Both the position numbers and the translations under genes were made by a program. From the NCBI GenBank assembly GCA_032717465.1, contig CM064657.1, positions 21,879,968 to 21,943,967 of the forward strand: 64,000 bases of DNA, written 5' to 3'. Shown here one piece after another: positions 41,121-56,898 of this stretch (position 1 is its first letter; each line of letters opens with the position of its first letter). The notes under the pieces are model-generated. The model was given only the letters and a program-made list of their open reading frames with translations, was not told the DNA's origin and ran no database searches. The DNA is from Coenobita brevimanus. Its lineage: Eukaryota > Arthropoda > Malacostraca > Decapoda > Coenobitidae.

Positions 41121-41463
41121 TTCATCATCACATGTTATTAGGCACGGCACAGAGGAAGACAAACACTGTAATTGCATGTGTCGATGCAATGCAGAATGTT
41201 TGCCATGACAGAAGGTTGAGCTGCTGTCAAACATTAATTTAGCATTACTATAACTCTAACATTACAGCATATTATGGTACTGGTTGGTTTCATATGTCAC
41301 AGCTGTTTCCACGTGTTTTATCAGGGAGATTATGGTGTTTATCCTTCTCTGTATCATGCATATTAGAATGTGATTACTACTACTACTACTATTACTACTA
41401 CTACTACTACGACTACTACTAATGCTACGACTACTACTACTGCTACTATTACTACTACTACTA

Positions 41464-41504
<41 letters not shown>
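41055..41504. repeat. palindrome centre with (ATC)n, (ACT)n and (ATT)n
   Basis: (ATC)n at 41060-41128, (ACT)n-like at 41370-41465 and (ATT)n at 41466-41508. Between them a weak inverted relation persists (CAGAGGAAGACAAACACTGT against CAGAGAAGGATAAACACCAT on the other strand), so the symmetry axis lies near 41250. Confidence 0.8.
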
Positions 41505-41510
<6 letters not shown>

Positions 41511-41967
41511 ACTATGATGACACATGCAAAGCAGGATGGTAACAGTTTTGCCAGGTCGTCACATACTGATGCGAGACATTCGGCCTCAGTCTATGTCCAG
41601 TCGTATGTTTGTTTGTCCGCTAACTTGATGTATTTCTTTGAAACGTCACATGCGTATTTTAGTGGGTAGTAGGCATGATGTAAACTGTCATTTTTTCCCT
41701 AACGTGTAGTGATCGCACAAAGGACTACAATGGGTTGTATTACCATGGTGAAGTGCTATAGGGAAGGTCCAGTGGTAATAATAAGAACGGTCTGTGGTCG
41801 GTTCTGTGGTTAATATATCAGTGCTCCGTAATATAGGCATGTTTGGGTCTACAGCTTTTAAGTGTAATGTTAGAAACATTACAGTACACATCGATATTCT
41901 TGTTGTTATTAGTATTATTTTATTATTCCCCACCTTTAGAAGGCGGAGCGATAATGTTTTTGTCTGC

Positions 41968-42036
<69 letters not shown>

Positions 42037-43559
42037 CCTATCTCATGAACGGCTTGAGCTATCAACATGAAACCTTCAGCGTATCAAGATATGGCCAAAA
42101 TCTTGGACGAGTTCGAAAATGGCCACTGGGAGTCAGGGTCAAGGTCATCAAAATAACTGCCAAAGGTCAACTAGTTTTTATCGCCTGCCTTTAGCACCAT
42201 TATAGCTCATCAACGGCTTGAGCTATCAACATAAAACCTTAATGGTATCAAAATATGGCCTAAATTTTGGACTTGGCAAACAGCATATTCTGGCTGGCTA
42301 TTAGCATTCGACTCCCAAATTCCTATTATTATTATTATCATTATTTTTATTCGGCTCCCAAATTCCTTTTATTTTTTTTGTTATTATTAATGCATACCAT
42401 GTATATCCACCAGTAAAGGGTGAACAACAGGCCTGTTGGCCCAGGGATGAGGTGAGGGGTAATGTGGTGTCGGAGTGGGGGAGGAGTCGAGTCCATGGTG
42501 GATGGGAGAGAGGGGAGTGCAACTGGGGTAGCGGTGCGGGGTAAGTGACGAGTTATCGACGGTGGGACAGGGACAATATGATTATCAGATACACAGCCAT
42601 AAGGACAGTCATGTATTATTATACAGATTTATAGTGGAGTAGCAGTAGTAGTATTGTGAGGGAAATTAGACACAATGGAAAAAGGGGGATTAGTAGTGGC
42701 AGCGCCAATAATGGTAATAACAGATTCAGCAGTCTTGTGCTAATGTTGTTTGTACGGGAATGATGATGCGAGGAATAATGTAATACAGCAGGCGTTATAG
42801 GACCGGACGACTAGAAACTCCCTAAAGAATATGAAGGCTCGCAGTACGAGGATACCGGGAAGTAAAGGTAATAAAAGAGGCAGAGACTGAAGGAAAATAA
42901 TGCACGTATGAGGTGAAGCAACAGTTAAGGCCTGGATAACAAGGCGGAGCAGGATATCACAGCTATATCTTCATTGTCTCATAATATTTTGTGTTGTTTG
43001 CATCTAATTTCATCTGGTTATAGTAAATTATTGGCGAATGCTCTCCGCTGCCCATCACAATGTGGATTATTCGTCCACATAAAATAACTGCAACATATAT
43101 AACCATCCGCACAGCTGCTGTGGGAATCAGCATTAAATTCACAATCATTCTATAGTATACCTATAGACAATCCAGGAATAACAGTCAGAAACATTATCAC
43201 TGCAGTGATAATGACCAGGTGCAGCTGATGTACAACTCACTCGGTGCTTTTTTTGTATCATGAGGATCCGAAACAGATGGGTCAGGTTCACAGACACCAT
43301 GACAACATAGTAGTCTATATTATAATACTGTATATGCTATGTATGTTACGAACCCATAATGTTTTGCAGGTGAATAACATGGAAATGTTTCGAATCCATT
43401 TTCATTAGGTTTCTCACTATTCGCCTCGTAGCTCAGTTTCAAACTACCACTCACGGTTGTCCGTTCGCCTGCCCTCTCTCTAACCCTAACTTCCACTTCC
43501 TTCCACCGAGGGGGTACAGAAACTTTGGTGCGTGAGTGTACCTTCTCCGACAGCACATT

Positions 43560-44860
43560 TTAGCAGGCGATTTTGCATTCGGACGTCGAATGCTTTTATT
43601 TCATTACTTTAATTCCGTTAGTCTCTTTTTGCCTTAAAGGCAATAATTTCTTTAGTTCCATTAATCTAACGCTATTTGAAAAATAGTGATTTTATCTCAG
43701 TGCTGCCTGGAAGATAATTACTCTACTTCATTAGCTCCAGTGAATTCTTCCGGCCTGGAGTGTCATTATTTCCTACCTGAAAGACAATTATTGCTTTTGC
43801 CTGGAAGAAAATAATTTACACAGTGACACTCATATATTTGCAATTGGAGACCATTAACCTTCCGAGCATTGCATGTCTGTTCTCTTCTTTGCAGCTTACC
43901 ATACATTGTGTTCCTGTACAATTTCCCTCATCATTCCCCTATCCCGGAGGTCTCCACGCACAACCTCATTCCACGGTCTGTCGCTGCACCTTTTTTCCGC
44001 CACATTCATTCCTGTGACCCTCCTCAACTTTTTTATTTTTCCATAGCGATGGGCTTAGTAGGAAATAAACCAAGAGACTGTACAGTGAGATAAGGTAGTT
44101 GGGTGAAACAGTGGCGTTAGAGTATAGATGTATAATACAGAGTGAATCATACAAGTAAAGATCGGTTCATTTCTATGGCACCTTACTTTATACCCATCCT
44201 CAACCATTCTCCTCTCCCCAGCACCTCTTATCATGATTAAACCATCTTAACCTACTACCTCATATCACTTTTACCTCACTTGCTATCTCAAGGATTATCA
44301 CAGTATTTGTGCTATTCTAATGAGCCACTTGTTCCTTGAAAAGTAATTATTGCTTGTTCAGACTTTATTATCTTATTGACTAAAAGATAAATATTCAGTC
44401 TCATGTCATCCCTTATTGTCGATAATTATGTGTTCAGTCTCATTAATCTATTATTGCCTGAGCAATAATTCTGTTCAACCTTAATAACATGTTACTTCTT
44501 AATTTGTTGCTGTCTTAAGGATAATTTTGTGTCTGATCTCATTAATCAGTTCATCCCTAAACAATAACTATCTGTTAAGCCTCAAAAATATGTTCCTACT
44601 GCAACAATAATTATCTGTCTAGTATTCTTAATCTGTAACTACCTAAGCGATAATGCTGTTCAGTCTCGTCAATCTGTTTCTGCCTTAATGATCTGTCTAG
44701 TCCTCTTAATCTGTGCCTGCTTAAACGATAATTATCTATTTAATCTCATCATTTTTTCTTAGTGCTTGTCAAACTATCTAAACCATTGAGTCTCAAGCGT
44801 ATTTCATTGTGACCGTAATATTTTCCTCCTCTCTTACCGAATATGTTGCCAGAGGTATTT
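43560..44860. repeat. degenerate tandem repeat, about 40-bp unit, right part
   Basis: Continuation of the field at 38045. Units such as TTAATCTATTATTGCCTGAG then CAATAATT-CTGTTCA-TCTC recur up to about 44760. An open frame at 43823-44093 lies in the less repetitive middle but matches nothing I know. Confidence 0.65.
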
Positions 44861-44933
44861 CTAATGACCAAAAAAAAAAAGAAAGCAAATTTTAGTTATT
44901 AATGAAAATGTTAATTTACTACAAAATTTTGCG

Positions 44934-48335
<3,402 letters not shown>

Positions 48336-48387
<52 letters not shown>
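48336..48387. repeat. (CA)n between LINE-B copy 2 and SINE-2
   Basis: About 25 CA units following the LINE-B terminus CATAAA directly. Confidence 0.95.
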
Positions 48388-48389
<2 letters not shown>

Positions 48390-48634
48390 GCTGGTGCAGT
48401 GGTAACGTTCTCGCTTGCCATCTGGTAGACGGGAGTTCGCTCCTCGCTCAGGTTGCGAAAAGTTTCACTGACGAAGTGGGTGGTTACTGTCCCCCTTGAG
48501 CAAGGGGACGGGTGTGTGGGTGTGTGAAGGTCACAGCCTTGCCCTTAGATTGGACTATATGAGCTCTCAGCTCCCTTCCGGGAGGGTAAAAGCTGACGAT
48601 CACGACCATCAAGTGATCCTGACCGACCCGGTGA

Positions 48635-48637
<3 letters not shown>
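48386..48637 (+). mobile_element. SINE-2, tRNA-Gly-like head
   Basis: The head GCTGGTGCAGTGGTAACG is a pol III A box. The anticodon arm TCGCTTGCCATCTGG places GCC in the anticodon, as in tRNA-Gly. GGGAGTTCGCTCCTCGC is a slightly decayed T arm with B box. The body (to about 48637) has CCCTTGAGCAAGGGGACGGG and GGAGGGTAAAAGCTGACGAT, and ends in GGTGAATTACACACA that runs into (CA)n. It is not related to SINE-1. The parent tRNA call is by inspection only. Confidence 0.75.

Positions 48638-48677
<40 letters not shown>
48638..48677. repeat. (CA)n tail of SINE-2
   Basis: About 19 CA units following the SINE end directly. Confidence 0.9.
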
Positions 48678-48678
<1 letters not shown>

Positions 48679-49576
48679 CTTCCCATCGTCACACACAATG
48701 CATATGATTAATTTGATCCAAATCGGACCAGACGATAATAAGAATACTCTATGCACCGAACTTTAGCCTTCACACATGACTTTGACTTCGGATCAGTCTT
48801 CACCAAAATCAAGTAATTTCTTTCCATCCCAACTCAAAATGAAAATGTCAAGCTTGATGCAAATACATTTTGTTAACTTATATAAATGCATAAAATAGAT
48901 ACGTACATAGATACACACCCGACCACAGTACTACTACATTCAGAGGTGATGTAAGGAGTTGGTATACGCGGCAATAGTCGATTGGAAGTATCAGTGACTG
49001 TATTTAGATTTGAATGGGATGTTTCGTGACGCCTCGCCCTCAGCAATTTGTTTAACTTCAATGCATCTTAATATCCTTAAGTATGTTACCGGTGCAAAGA
49101 ATTTAGAGGTAAATTAAAACTTAAATATTATACCGCAGAGTAATGACATCCATTTTTTTTAACAGTCTCAGCTGAAATAAAATGCTACAGTTGCTCCACC
49201 GGTGAGGGGGTTCATGGTGAGTCACGCACTTATAATTTACTCTCAGATTAATGGAGTCGTGTAGCGTTAGTTGGAGTACATTGACAAGATATGACCTAAA
49301 AAGAGTTAAATTGTCAAATGCAAAATATTTGGTGAAAAAAGAAATGTTGTTTCTCTTAAGTTGATAAGGATAAGGCTTAAGGATTTTAGGTCTTTCTCCG
49401 ACGGCGCTATTTTCTTTGTATTCATTTTATTCTTGGTATGATACGACGATGTAATTCACCGTACAATGGACTTTTCGAACTGGAAGGGTTAGATATCGCC
49501 TTTAGTGAAGACTTCTCGACAATCTTATCTGAGCTACATAAAATCGTCTGAAGCTGGTCATATATATATACGGGAG
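48678..49576. other. stretch without recognisable genes
   Basis: Mostly unique AT-rich sequence. GATCCAAATCGGACCAGACG at 48715 belongs to the microsatellite-linked repeat style seen elsewhere. No exon matching the missing part of the transporter was found. Confidence 0.4.
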
Positions 49577-49660
49577 GACGCCAATAATCTGGTGTATGGA
49601 TTATATTCGTTTATTCATTTGTTCTTCCTTCCTCCGTTCTGTTTTATATAAAAAGATAGA
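49577..49660 (+). mobile_element. LINE-D 3' terminal fragment
   Basis: CCAATAATCTGGTGTATGGA and CTTCCTTCCTCCGTTCTGTT are the reverse complement of the LINE-D 3' UTR at 28915-28990. The tail is AAAAAG(ATAG)n. Confidence 0.7.
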
Positions 49661-49916
49661 TAGATAGATATACATAGACATAAACGTCTTGGGATTCAAG
49701 GATCTAACTAATCTCCTAAACTGAACAAAATCGTCTCATAAGAATAAAATACAGTATATTTATAAAAGATAATAATACAAAACAAAGCTCGGGACTGTTG
49801 GTGCAAATCAGTTGAGGCAGTCATCTTACTTGTTAAGGCAGATGTAAAACTCCCATGCGCTTTCCACTCAAACGTTTCTTTCCTAGTTATATGGAACCAC
49901 GCCTAAATATGGGCAG

Positions 49917-51155
<1,239 letters not shown>

Positions 51156-51798
51156 AGTAAGTAAGTAAGTAAGTATTTATTGACCACAATATCCAGTTAC
51201 ACGTAGAGGATTTCAAGCAACAATAAACCTTAGCATGATAAACAGTACATCAGATATTAGCAAACAATTATGGTCCACAAAACAAGCGAAGTATTAAAGG
51301 GTTGATCAGTGCATCTATATAGCCTTAATGATAGATGGAAATCATTACACTTCTGAGTAGTAACTACAATTTGACCAATCACCTTTTTTACGGAAAAAAA
51401 AAAAAAATCCCAATGATATATCATGGTTAGAATAAGAGCATACAAAATGAATTAAATACACTTTAAATAACATAGGTTATGATAAACATTATAGTACACA
51501 CTAGCCAAAACAAGAAAGGACCTTATACACTATCACCTCAATAGGAAACTGAGCATCGTCACCAATTATTTGACTCCAGGAAGTAAAGTTATATCTTGTA
51601 CGTATGTGCTGAGTCAGTGGACACACCTCCAGTACATGGAACTCTGTTTGCACTGCACCGCAAGGACAGAGCCGCTCTGCTACCGGGAGACGTCCCCGTC
51701 CACGCCGATTCCAACGGCCCGTCTCAATCGCCAGATTATGACTGATTACCTGCAGCCGACTAAATGCCACTCTGTGTACCTCACTAGTTTTACCACGA

Positions 51799-51800
<2 letters not shown>
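51156..51800 (-). mobile_element. LINE-E 3' end inserted in the (AC)n array
   Basis: Minus strand. The coding end (51800-51501) reads HNLAIETGRWNRR and LCPCGAVQTEFHVLEVCPLT, a C-x-C...H-x4-C finger at the C-terminus of LINE ORF2, then the 3' UTR with GTCAATAAATA and an (ACTT)n tail (plus strand TAAGTAAGTAAGTAAGT at 51156-51172). The array continues on the far side (51801-51960), so this is a later insertion. Confidence 0.75.
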
Positions 51801-51855
<55 letters not shown>

Positions 51856-51960
51856 TCTACAAATGATGAGACTCGCATACATACCTACCAAAACACACAC
51901 ACACACTCACTCAACAAATGATAAGACACGCACACAAACATACCAAGACACACACACACA
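51801..51960. repeat. continuation of the higher-order (AC)n array
   Basis: (CA)n, then CTACAAATGATGAGACTCGC, CATACCTACCAAAACAC and a more decayed third unit ending near 51960. It is the same spacer as 49919-51155 with substitutions. Confidence 0.9.
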
Positions 51961-51974
51961 CACTGAAACAAACT

Positions 51975-51996
51975 TTCTCTCTCTCTCTCTCTCTCT

Positions 51997-52038
<42 letters not shown>
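51975..52038. repeat. (TC)n microsatellite
   Basis: About 30 TC units with one CCCC interruption. Confidence 0.95.
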
Positions 52039-52042
<4 letters not shown>

Positions 52043-52486
52043 CTTGCTTAGTTTGAATGATAATTATATAAAAAAAAATTCCCCAAACATTCTGACACTT
52101 CACACACACTTGGTGGCAGCTGACACAGGGAATTTTTTACGCATTCAGTAAGTAATGATCTTTTTTCCATTCTTACTATACTTCTTTCACACTAACTTCG
52201 CCCAGATTTCAGTCGTTTTTCAGCTTATTTCACGTATGCCAATGGCAGAAAAGGATAAGTCTATGGCAGTGGTTCTTAACCTTTTTATTATCACTCCCCC
52301 TGTAAATAGTTTGTCCTTCCCTTCACGCCCCCCTCGCATCTTCATCCAAATTAATAAAGTTCCGCCCCTTACTTAAAGGAAAAACTGAAAAAAATGCGTG
52401 TTTTAAGTCTTTTTATTGAGCATGAATTCTGTGTAAACAATATACCCAATATATTTAATGAGGTTACTTTCTTACTAATTAAGATA

Positions 52487-53517
52487 TGTCACGGGGTTTT
52501 TAAAATATCACTGGGTTTTTAAAATAATAAATGCTAAATATTATTTAATTGATAATAATATTCAATAATATTGAAGAGCAGGGACAATGATTGTCTTATT
52601 AAATCAAACAACGATTACTTTACTCTGGCCTGCTTCGCACGATTCTCTCAGAACGAGAATTTATAAACTTTCTCGACAGTACACAGCAGAGACTAATTAC
52701 TCACAAATGCTGAATTAGTACCGTTAGCCTCTGGAGAAAGTTACTTCACCCCTGACAATAAATAACTAATACTAATAATAATATCAGGTTCTTGCTGATG
52801 CTTAACTCCTAGGTGGCACAACGGATTTTAAGTTAATACAGCAAGACTGATCTAAGTACCAGTTATGAATAGCAAAACGTTTATGCAAGCTAGGAGCTAT
52901 ATGGAAAATAAGCTTAATTATGGAGAAATGAAACAAGAGTTTACTTTACATTAAGCTCAAGAAAAAGAACTGCTAAATTTATTGATTACAAAATAAATTT
53001 AACGTTACAATTCAAAATCAAATTAATGAGATCGCACTCACTCACTCACGCAAAAGCTAAATACTTACGCCTAGGAAAAACACCTTAATTAAACTCTTAA
53101 GACTAGAAAAATACAAGAAGGAAATACTAGTCGATGAATGCTTTGTATCACCAAGGTGGGAGCACTGAAGACTGTGATCTTGTGGAGCTTGGGTGCTAGC
53201 TGACCTCTCCTCTCACACTTCTGGAGCACAGGACCTCTCTCCGTCAAAGCAACAACTGGACTGAATAAGTCGTGGGAAAAAAGGGGGAGCAGTAGGCCGC
53301 ATTTTTCTAACGGTAAAGTGAGCGAAACGCGCCCAAACAAATCGCTCAGCGGAAGCGCTAATGTCTCACACAGAGACGATCACGTATGACAATGAAAAAT
53401 TGATTTGACAAAGCTTCCGTCTGAATGAGCGGTTAACTGAACGATAAACAGTGAGTTTTCCACTAATAGTTCGTGGCTTCTCACAAAAGGGAAATGTCAC
53501 GAATTTGATTCGTGACA
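52487..53517 (-). repeat. LTR (3' LTR of the minus-strand element)
   Basis: 1,031 bp. In element orientation it starts TGTCACGAATCAAATTCGTG (itself a near-perfect inverted repeat) and ends AAACCCCGTGACA. The bases upstream in element orientation, GTAGGGGCGTAA, are a weak polypurine tract. Confidence 0.93.
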
Positions 53518-54112
53518 TTACGCCCCTACAAAATTAAATTTTTTCCTTATGGGAAAAAATTTGTGAAATATATATATATGTACACATCCTAACTCAGTCA
53601 CACAAGATTCACACTGTGGTGTGTGTGCTATCCTGCTACAGGAGAAAGTCGCAGTCGCTAGTGAGCAAAAAAACCTCGTATTTACGTTAATAGAAGCAAG
53701 GTTGAGGGAAAAACTCCGTGACGACGGTGAAAATCCTGTACTCAGGTCAAACTGAGCGAAAATTCGCTACATTTACACTGACAACTAATTGTTGTGTAGC
53801 GTGGTGTATGTAATACATGGTGTAGGTGTGACAGTTGTAGTGTAACTGTACCTACGTGTAAAATGACACAATAAATAATAATATGACAACGATGAAGGCA
53901 GAGGAAAAGAGGTGGCAGCGTGCGGCAGACGATCAGCTGGGCCGCACAGCAAAACTGCTACACCCATTGCTGTACCTGGAAAACCAATTAAGGTGGAGCA
54001 TCAAAAGTGTCAGTGAGACAAAATTTTATTATGTTATAATTACTCTCTCTGCCTAGCAGTCAGTGCTACGATGTACATTCGAGGTCGCCATTAATTATAG
54101 CACACGATTATG

Positions 54113-54935
54113 GTCGGCAAGTCGAGAATCCCTGTGCAAACTCGGGTCTTCCATAGCCTCGAACTGCACACGGGTCCTCAACCTGTGCCTTAACCTACAG
54201 TACTTATATTAATATCGGGAAGCTGAGAATCCTTGTGCAAACTCGGGTCTTCCATAGCCTCGAGTCGCCTCTGTGGAGTTCTCACTTCCCCCTTAACCTA
54301 CAGTACCTATATTAATATCGGGGAGCTGAGAATCCTTGTGCAAACTCGGGTCTTCCATAGCCTCAAGTCGCCTCTGCGGAGTTCTCACTTCCCCCTTAAC
54401 CTACAGTACCTATATTAATATCGGGGAGCTGAGAATCCTTGTGCAAACTCGGGTCTTCCATAGCCTCAAGTCGCCTCTGCGGAGTTCTCTCTCGAACTTC
54501 CCCCTTAACCTACAGTACTTATATTAGTATCGGGGAGCTGAGAATCCTTGTGCAAACTTGGGTCTTCCATAGCCTCAAGTCGCCTCTGTGGAGTTCTCTC
54601 TCGAACTTCCCCCTTAACCTACAGTACTTATATTAGTATCGGGGAGCTGAGAATCCTTGTGCAAACTTGGGTCTTCCATAGCCTCAAGTCGCCTCTGTGG
54701 AGTTCTCTCTCGAACTTCCCCCTTAACCTACAGTACCTATATTAATATCGGGGAGCTGAGAATCCTTGTGCAAACTCGGGTCTTCCATAGCCTCGAGTCG
54801 CCTCTGCGGAGTTCTCTCTCGAACTTCCCCCTTAACCTACAGTGCTTATATTAGTATTGGGGAGCTGAGAATCCTTGTGCAAACTTGGGTCTTCCATAGC
54901 CTCAAGTCGCCTCTCAACTTCCCCTTTAACTTACG
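54113..54935 (+). repeat. tandem repeat, eight units of 103 or 109 bp
   Basis: Unit landmarks GAGAATCCTTGTGCAAACT, TCTTCCATAGCCTC and AACCTACAGTACTTATATTA recur at spacings of about 106, 103, 103, 109, 109, 109 and 109 bp. The longer form has an extra TCTCGA. The first and last units are diverged and the middle ones nearly identical, typical of unequal exchange. It lies in the internal region of the LTR element, between integrase and 3' LTR. Confidence 0.95.
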
Positions 54936-54975
54936 GTACATAATATGTATGTACAGGCCCTGGACATAATGTGTC

Positions 54976-55377
54976 CTATGGGGCCAATGGGCGAGACGTC
55001 AGGTCTGCACCCACTTCACCACTACCCTGTCTCCCAACTGACTCAGAGATTACAGGTGTGGTTATGAACGGCACAGGAAGGACATATCCCTGATTAGTGG
55101 TGTTACTTTGACACACACTGCAGGAACGGACAAAACTATCTATGTCCTGTCCCATCCCTGGCCAGAAAAAGTCAGCTCGGATACGGCCCTGGGTCTTCCT
55201 TTTGCCCATGTGACCTCCTGAGGCTGAACAATAACCCCATTCTAACACTGCTTGGCGGTACTTGGCGGGGACGACAAACTGCAGTCGAACCTCGCCCTCG
55301 GGTGTTCGTGACTCACGGTAGAGCCATCCTTGTTTGCGAAAGAACTTGGCTCGACCTCCCCGTGAATACTTAATCAC
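54976..55377 (-). pseudogene. integrase N-terminal zinc region of the LTR element
   Basis: Follows the Gag-protease frame in phase after a single TGA (55378-55380). It reads RKQGWLYRESRTPEGEV, VPAKYRQAVLEWGYCSASGG, HMGKRKTQGRIRADFFWPGM, DIDSFVRSCSVCQ. This is the H-H-C-C zinc domain of gypsy integrases: the second His (GHMG) and both Cys (C-S-V-C) are present, while the first His is replaced (GYC). Coding stops at 54976, before the catalytic core, so no active integrase can be made. The TGA may be a decayed CGA or TGG; no recoding signal was seen. Confidence 0.8.
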
Positions 55378-56892
55378 TCAACCCTTTTGTTTGTTCCGCA
55401 CGGCAGCAAGTGTCGGGTCAAAATGTTGTTCTTGTACAACAAGTTGACTACACATCAGATCTTGCGGCGATTCAGTGATCACTGGGGTGACACAGTCTGG
55501 AGCCTCAGCCATGGTTCGTGTTACCGCAGCAGCCGAAGTCTGAGTAGCGTCATGTTCGGTGCAATTATCCTTGACACCGGTAATATTGCCAATGATGAGT
55601 TCAAATAAAGGTTCTGGCATGACAACTGCGAGTGTCATACCAGTATAAAATGGAGATGCCACCTGGATACATGCCTCAGGGAACAATCTCACTGATCCAT
55701 CAATAAGGTTTGCATGGATCTGTCGACCTGTATACTGCTCAGGCCGAACTAAACTCTGCTTAACAGAGCAACCTGAGGAACCATTATCTCTCAGGACCTT
55801 CCCAGGAATGCCTCCCACAAACCCTGGCTGAACAAGGAAGGTACTGTCACCTGTAGGAGGGCCTGTGGAGGAAGCAGCTAGCCACTCATGAGGCTGCTGA
55901 ATTGATGTGGCAAACATTGTGCCTTGTGAATTATATACTTGAGAAGATGAAACATTGGCCATCTGTGGAGGGGGGTTCACTGTCACTGTGGGACTAGCGA
56001 ACTGTGGGGAAGTACCCATACTGGTAGGGACGTGACCACCGAGCTGCTGCTGAGGAATGAAGGCTGCGTTCGCTTCCTGCCTCTTTTGAGCTGGTGGTGA
56101 AAAAGTTTGTCCCGACGGTCGGTTGCGTGGCTGATACTGCTGCTGGTTAGGGTACTTGTACCGCTTCCACTCAGGTTTCTGAGTGTTTTGCCCCTGGTCC
56201 TTCCACTGCGGTTTTGGACCTTGGCCATTACTCTGAGAACGGCCTTGGTGCTGGGATTCAGTCTGAGACGATTTCCCAGATTTATCAGGTTTTCTGTTCC
56301 AGGTGTTTTGCTTACGAGTTTGATACCCGTATGCTGTAAAGAATGCGTCAGCCTTTTCTGCCATTTGGCTGGCATCTTTCACCTGGCAGATCTTAAGCTG
56401 TGCTATGAACTCAGCAGGCCACGACCTCTCTAGCTGTGTACGCAGCATAAGGTCAGTTATCCCCTCACGCGTGGAAGGAGTTTCATCTTTCTCCATCCAC
56501 TCATTTAAGTAAGCTGTGAGACGATCAAGGAACTGAACAGCTGTCTCCTTGTCTTGGAGATGAGCTCGCATGAACTGAACTTTGGCGTCGTCTACTGTGA
56601 GACCATACGCCTTAATGAGTGCAGCTTTCATCATCTCATATGTGAGATTGTCTCCACGAATTCTGTGGAGAATATCGAGGGCAGGGCCCTCAAATAGGCT
56701 AAGAAACTGAAGCCGCTTAGCTGCCTCATCCAGTTGATACATGTCTGCCATGTCCTCAAAACGAGCTATGTACGGCTCGATTCGCTCGCTTTCCTTGTAT
56801 GAAGGAAGCTTGATGTGTGGGGTCGCCAGGACATGTGCAGGGAGAACGCTCGTGGAGCTTGGACCATCTGCACCAGATGTGTCTGAAGCCAA
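55378..56892 (-). CDS. Gag and aspartic protease region of the LTR element
   Basis: Open frame of 504 residues. Residues about 28-190 form the capsid domain (SYKESERIEPYIARFEDMAD, LDILHRIRGDNL, SWPAEFIAQLKI), of the type related to the SCAN domain in vertebrate genes. Residues 200-265 are Gln-rich and basic and replace a zinc knuckle; I see no CCHC. Residues 340-450 are protease-like: VLRDNGSSGCSV (D-N-G in place of D-T/S-G), then LIDGSVRLFPEA and PLFELIIGNITGVKD, the flap and exit strand. It is open over its whole length, but the frame truly begins upstream at 57270, separated by a TGA at 56899-56901. Confidence 0.85.
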   Translation of the reverse strand: MASDTSGADGPSSTSVLPAHVLATPHIKLPSYKESERIEPYIARFEDMADMYQLDEAAKRLQFLSLFEGPALDILHRIRGDNLTYEMMKAALIKAYGLTVDDAKVQFMRAHLQDKETAVQFLDRLTAYLNEWMEKDETPSTREGITDLMLRTQLERSWPAEFIAQLKICQVKDASQMAEKADAFFTAYGYQTRKQNTWNRKPDKSGKSSQTESQHQGRSQSNGQGPKPQWKDQGQNTQKPEWKRYKYPNQQQYQPRNRPSGQTFSPPAQKRQEANAAFIPQQQLGGHVPTSMGTSPQFASPTVTVNPPPQMANVSSSQVYNSQGTMFATSIQQPHEWLAASSTGPPTGDSTFLVQPGFVGGIPGKVLRDNGSSGCSVKQSLVRPEQYTGRQIHANLIDGSVRLFPEACIQVASPFYTGMTLAVVMPEPLFELIIGNITGVKDNCTEHDATQTSAAAVTRTMAEAPDCVTPVITESPQDLMCSQLVVQEQHFDPTLAAVRNKQKG

Positions 56893-56898
56893 GGAATC

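Larger units (their letters stand above)
39007..43541. repeat. 4.5-kb palindrome: two ~2-kb arms around a ~450-bp centre
   Basis: The left arm (39007 to about 41054) is matched by its reverse complement in the right arm (about 41505 to 43541). Paired coordinates sum to 82,548 throughout the outer 1.5 kb, so there is almost no net insertion or deletion there. Inside the CA/GT tracts the sum shifts to about 82,578 because the left CA tract is longer. Mismatches are few in the outer arms and more frequent towards the centre, where triplet repeats sit. No transposase or other gene is visible in the arms; the mirrored open frames are artefacts of symmetry. No clear target duplication flanks it. 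It could be a foldback-type element, an inverted duplication or an assembly artefact. Confidence 0.9.

Noticed and set aside
39400..43148. Paired open frames MIVNLM... and MHSPLSH... as a duplicated gene
   Set aside because: They are mirror images caused by the palindrome and are under 75 residues with no family features.
43823..44093. A further exon of the transporter gene
   Set aside because: An AG acceptor and an open frame exist, but the peptide has no membrane-helix pattern and no resemblance to the missing SLC49 part.
48388..48460. A functional tRNA-Gly gene
   Set aside because: The head keeps the D and anticodon arms, but the T arm and acceptor are decayed and a SINE body follows.
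54113..54935. CRISPR-like regular repeat array
   Set aside because: Units are contiguous tandem copies without unique spacers, lie in a retrotransposon, and the genome is eukaryotic.
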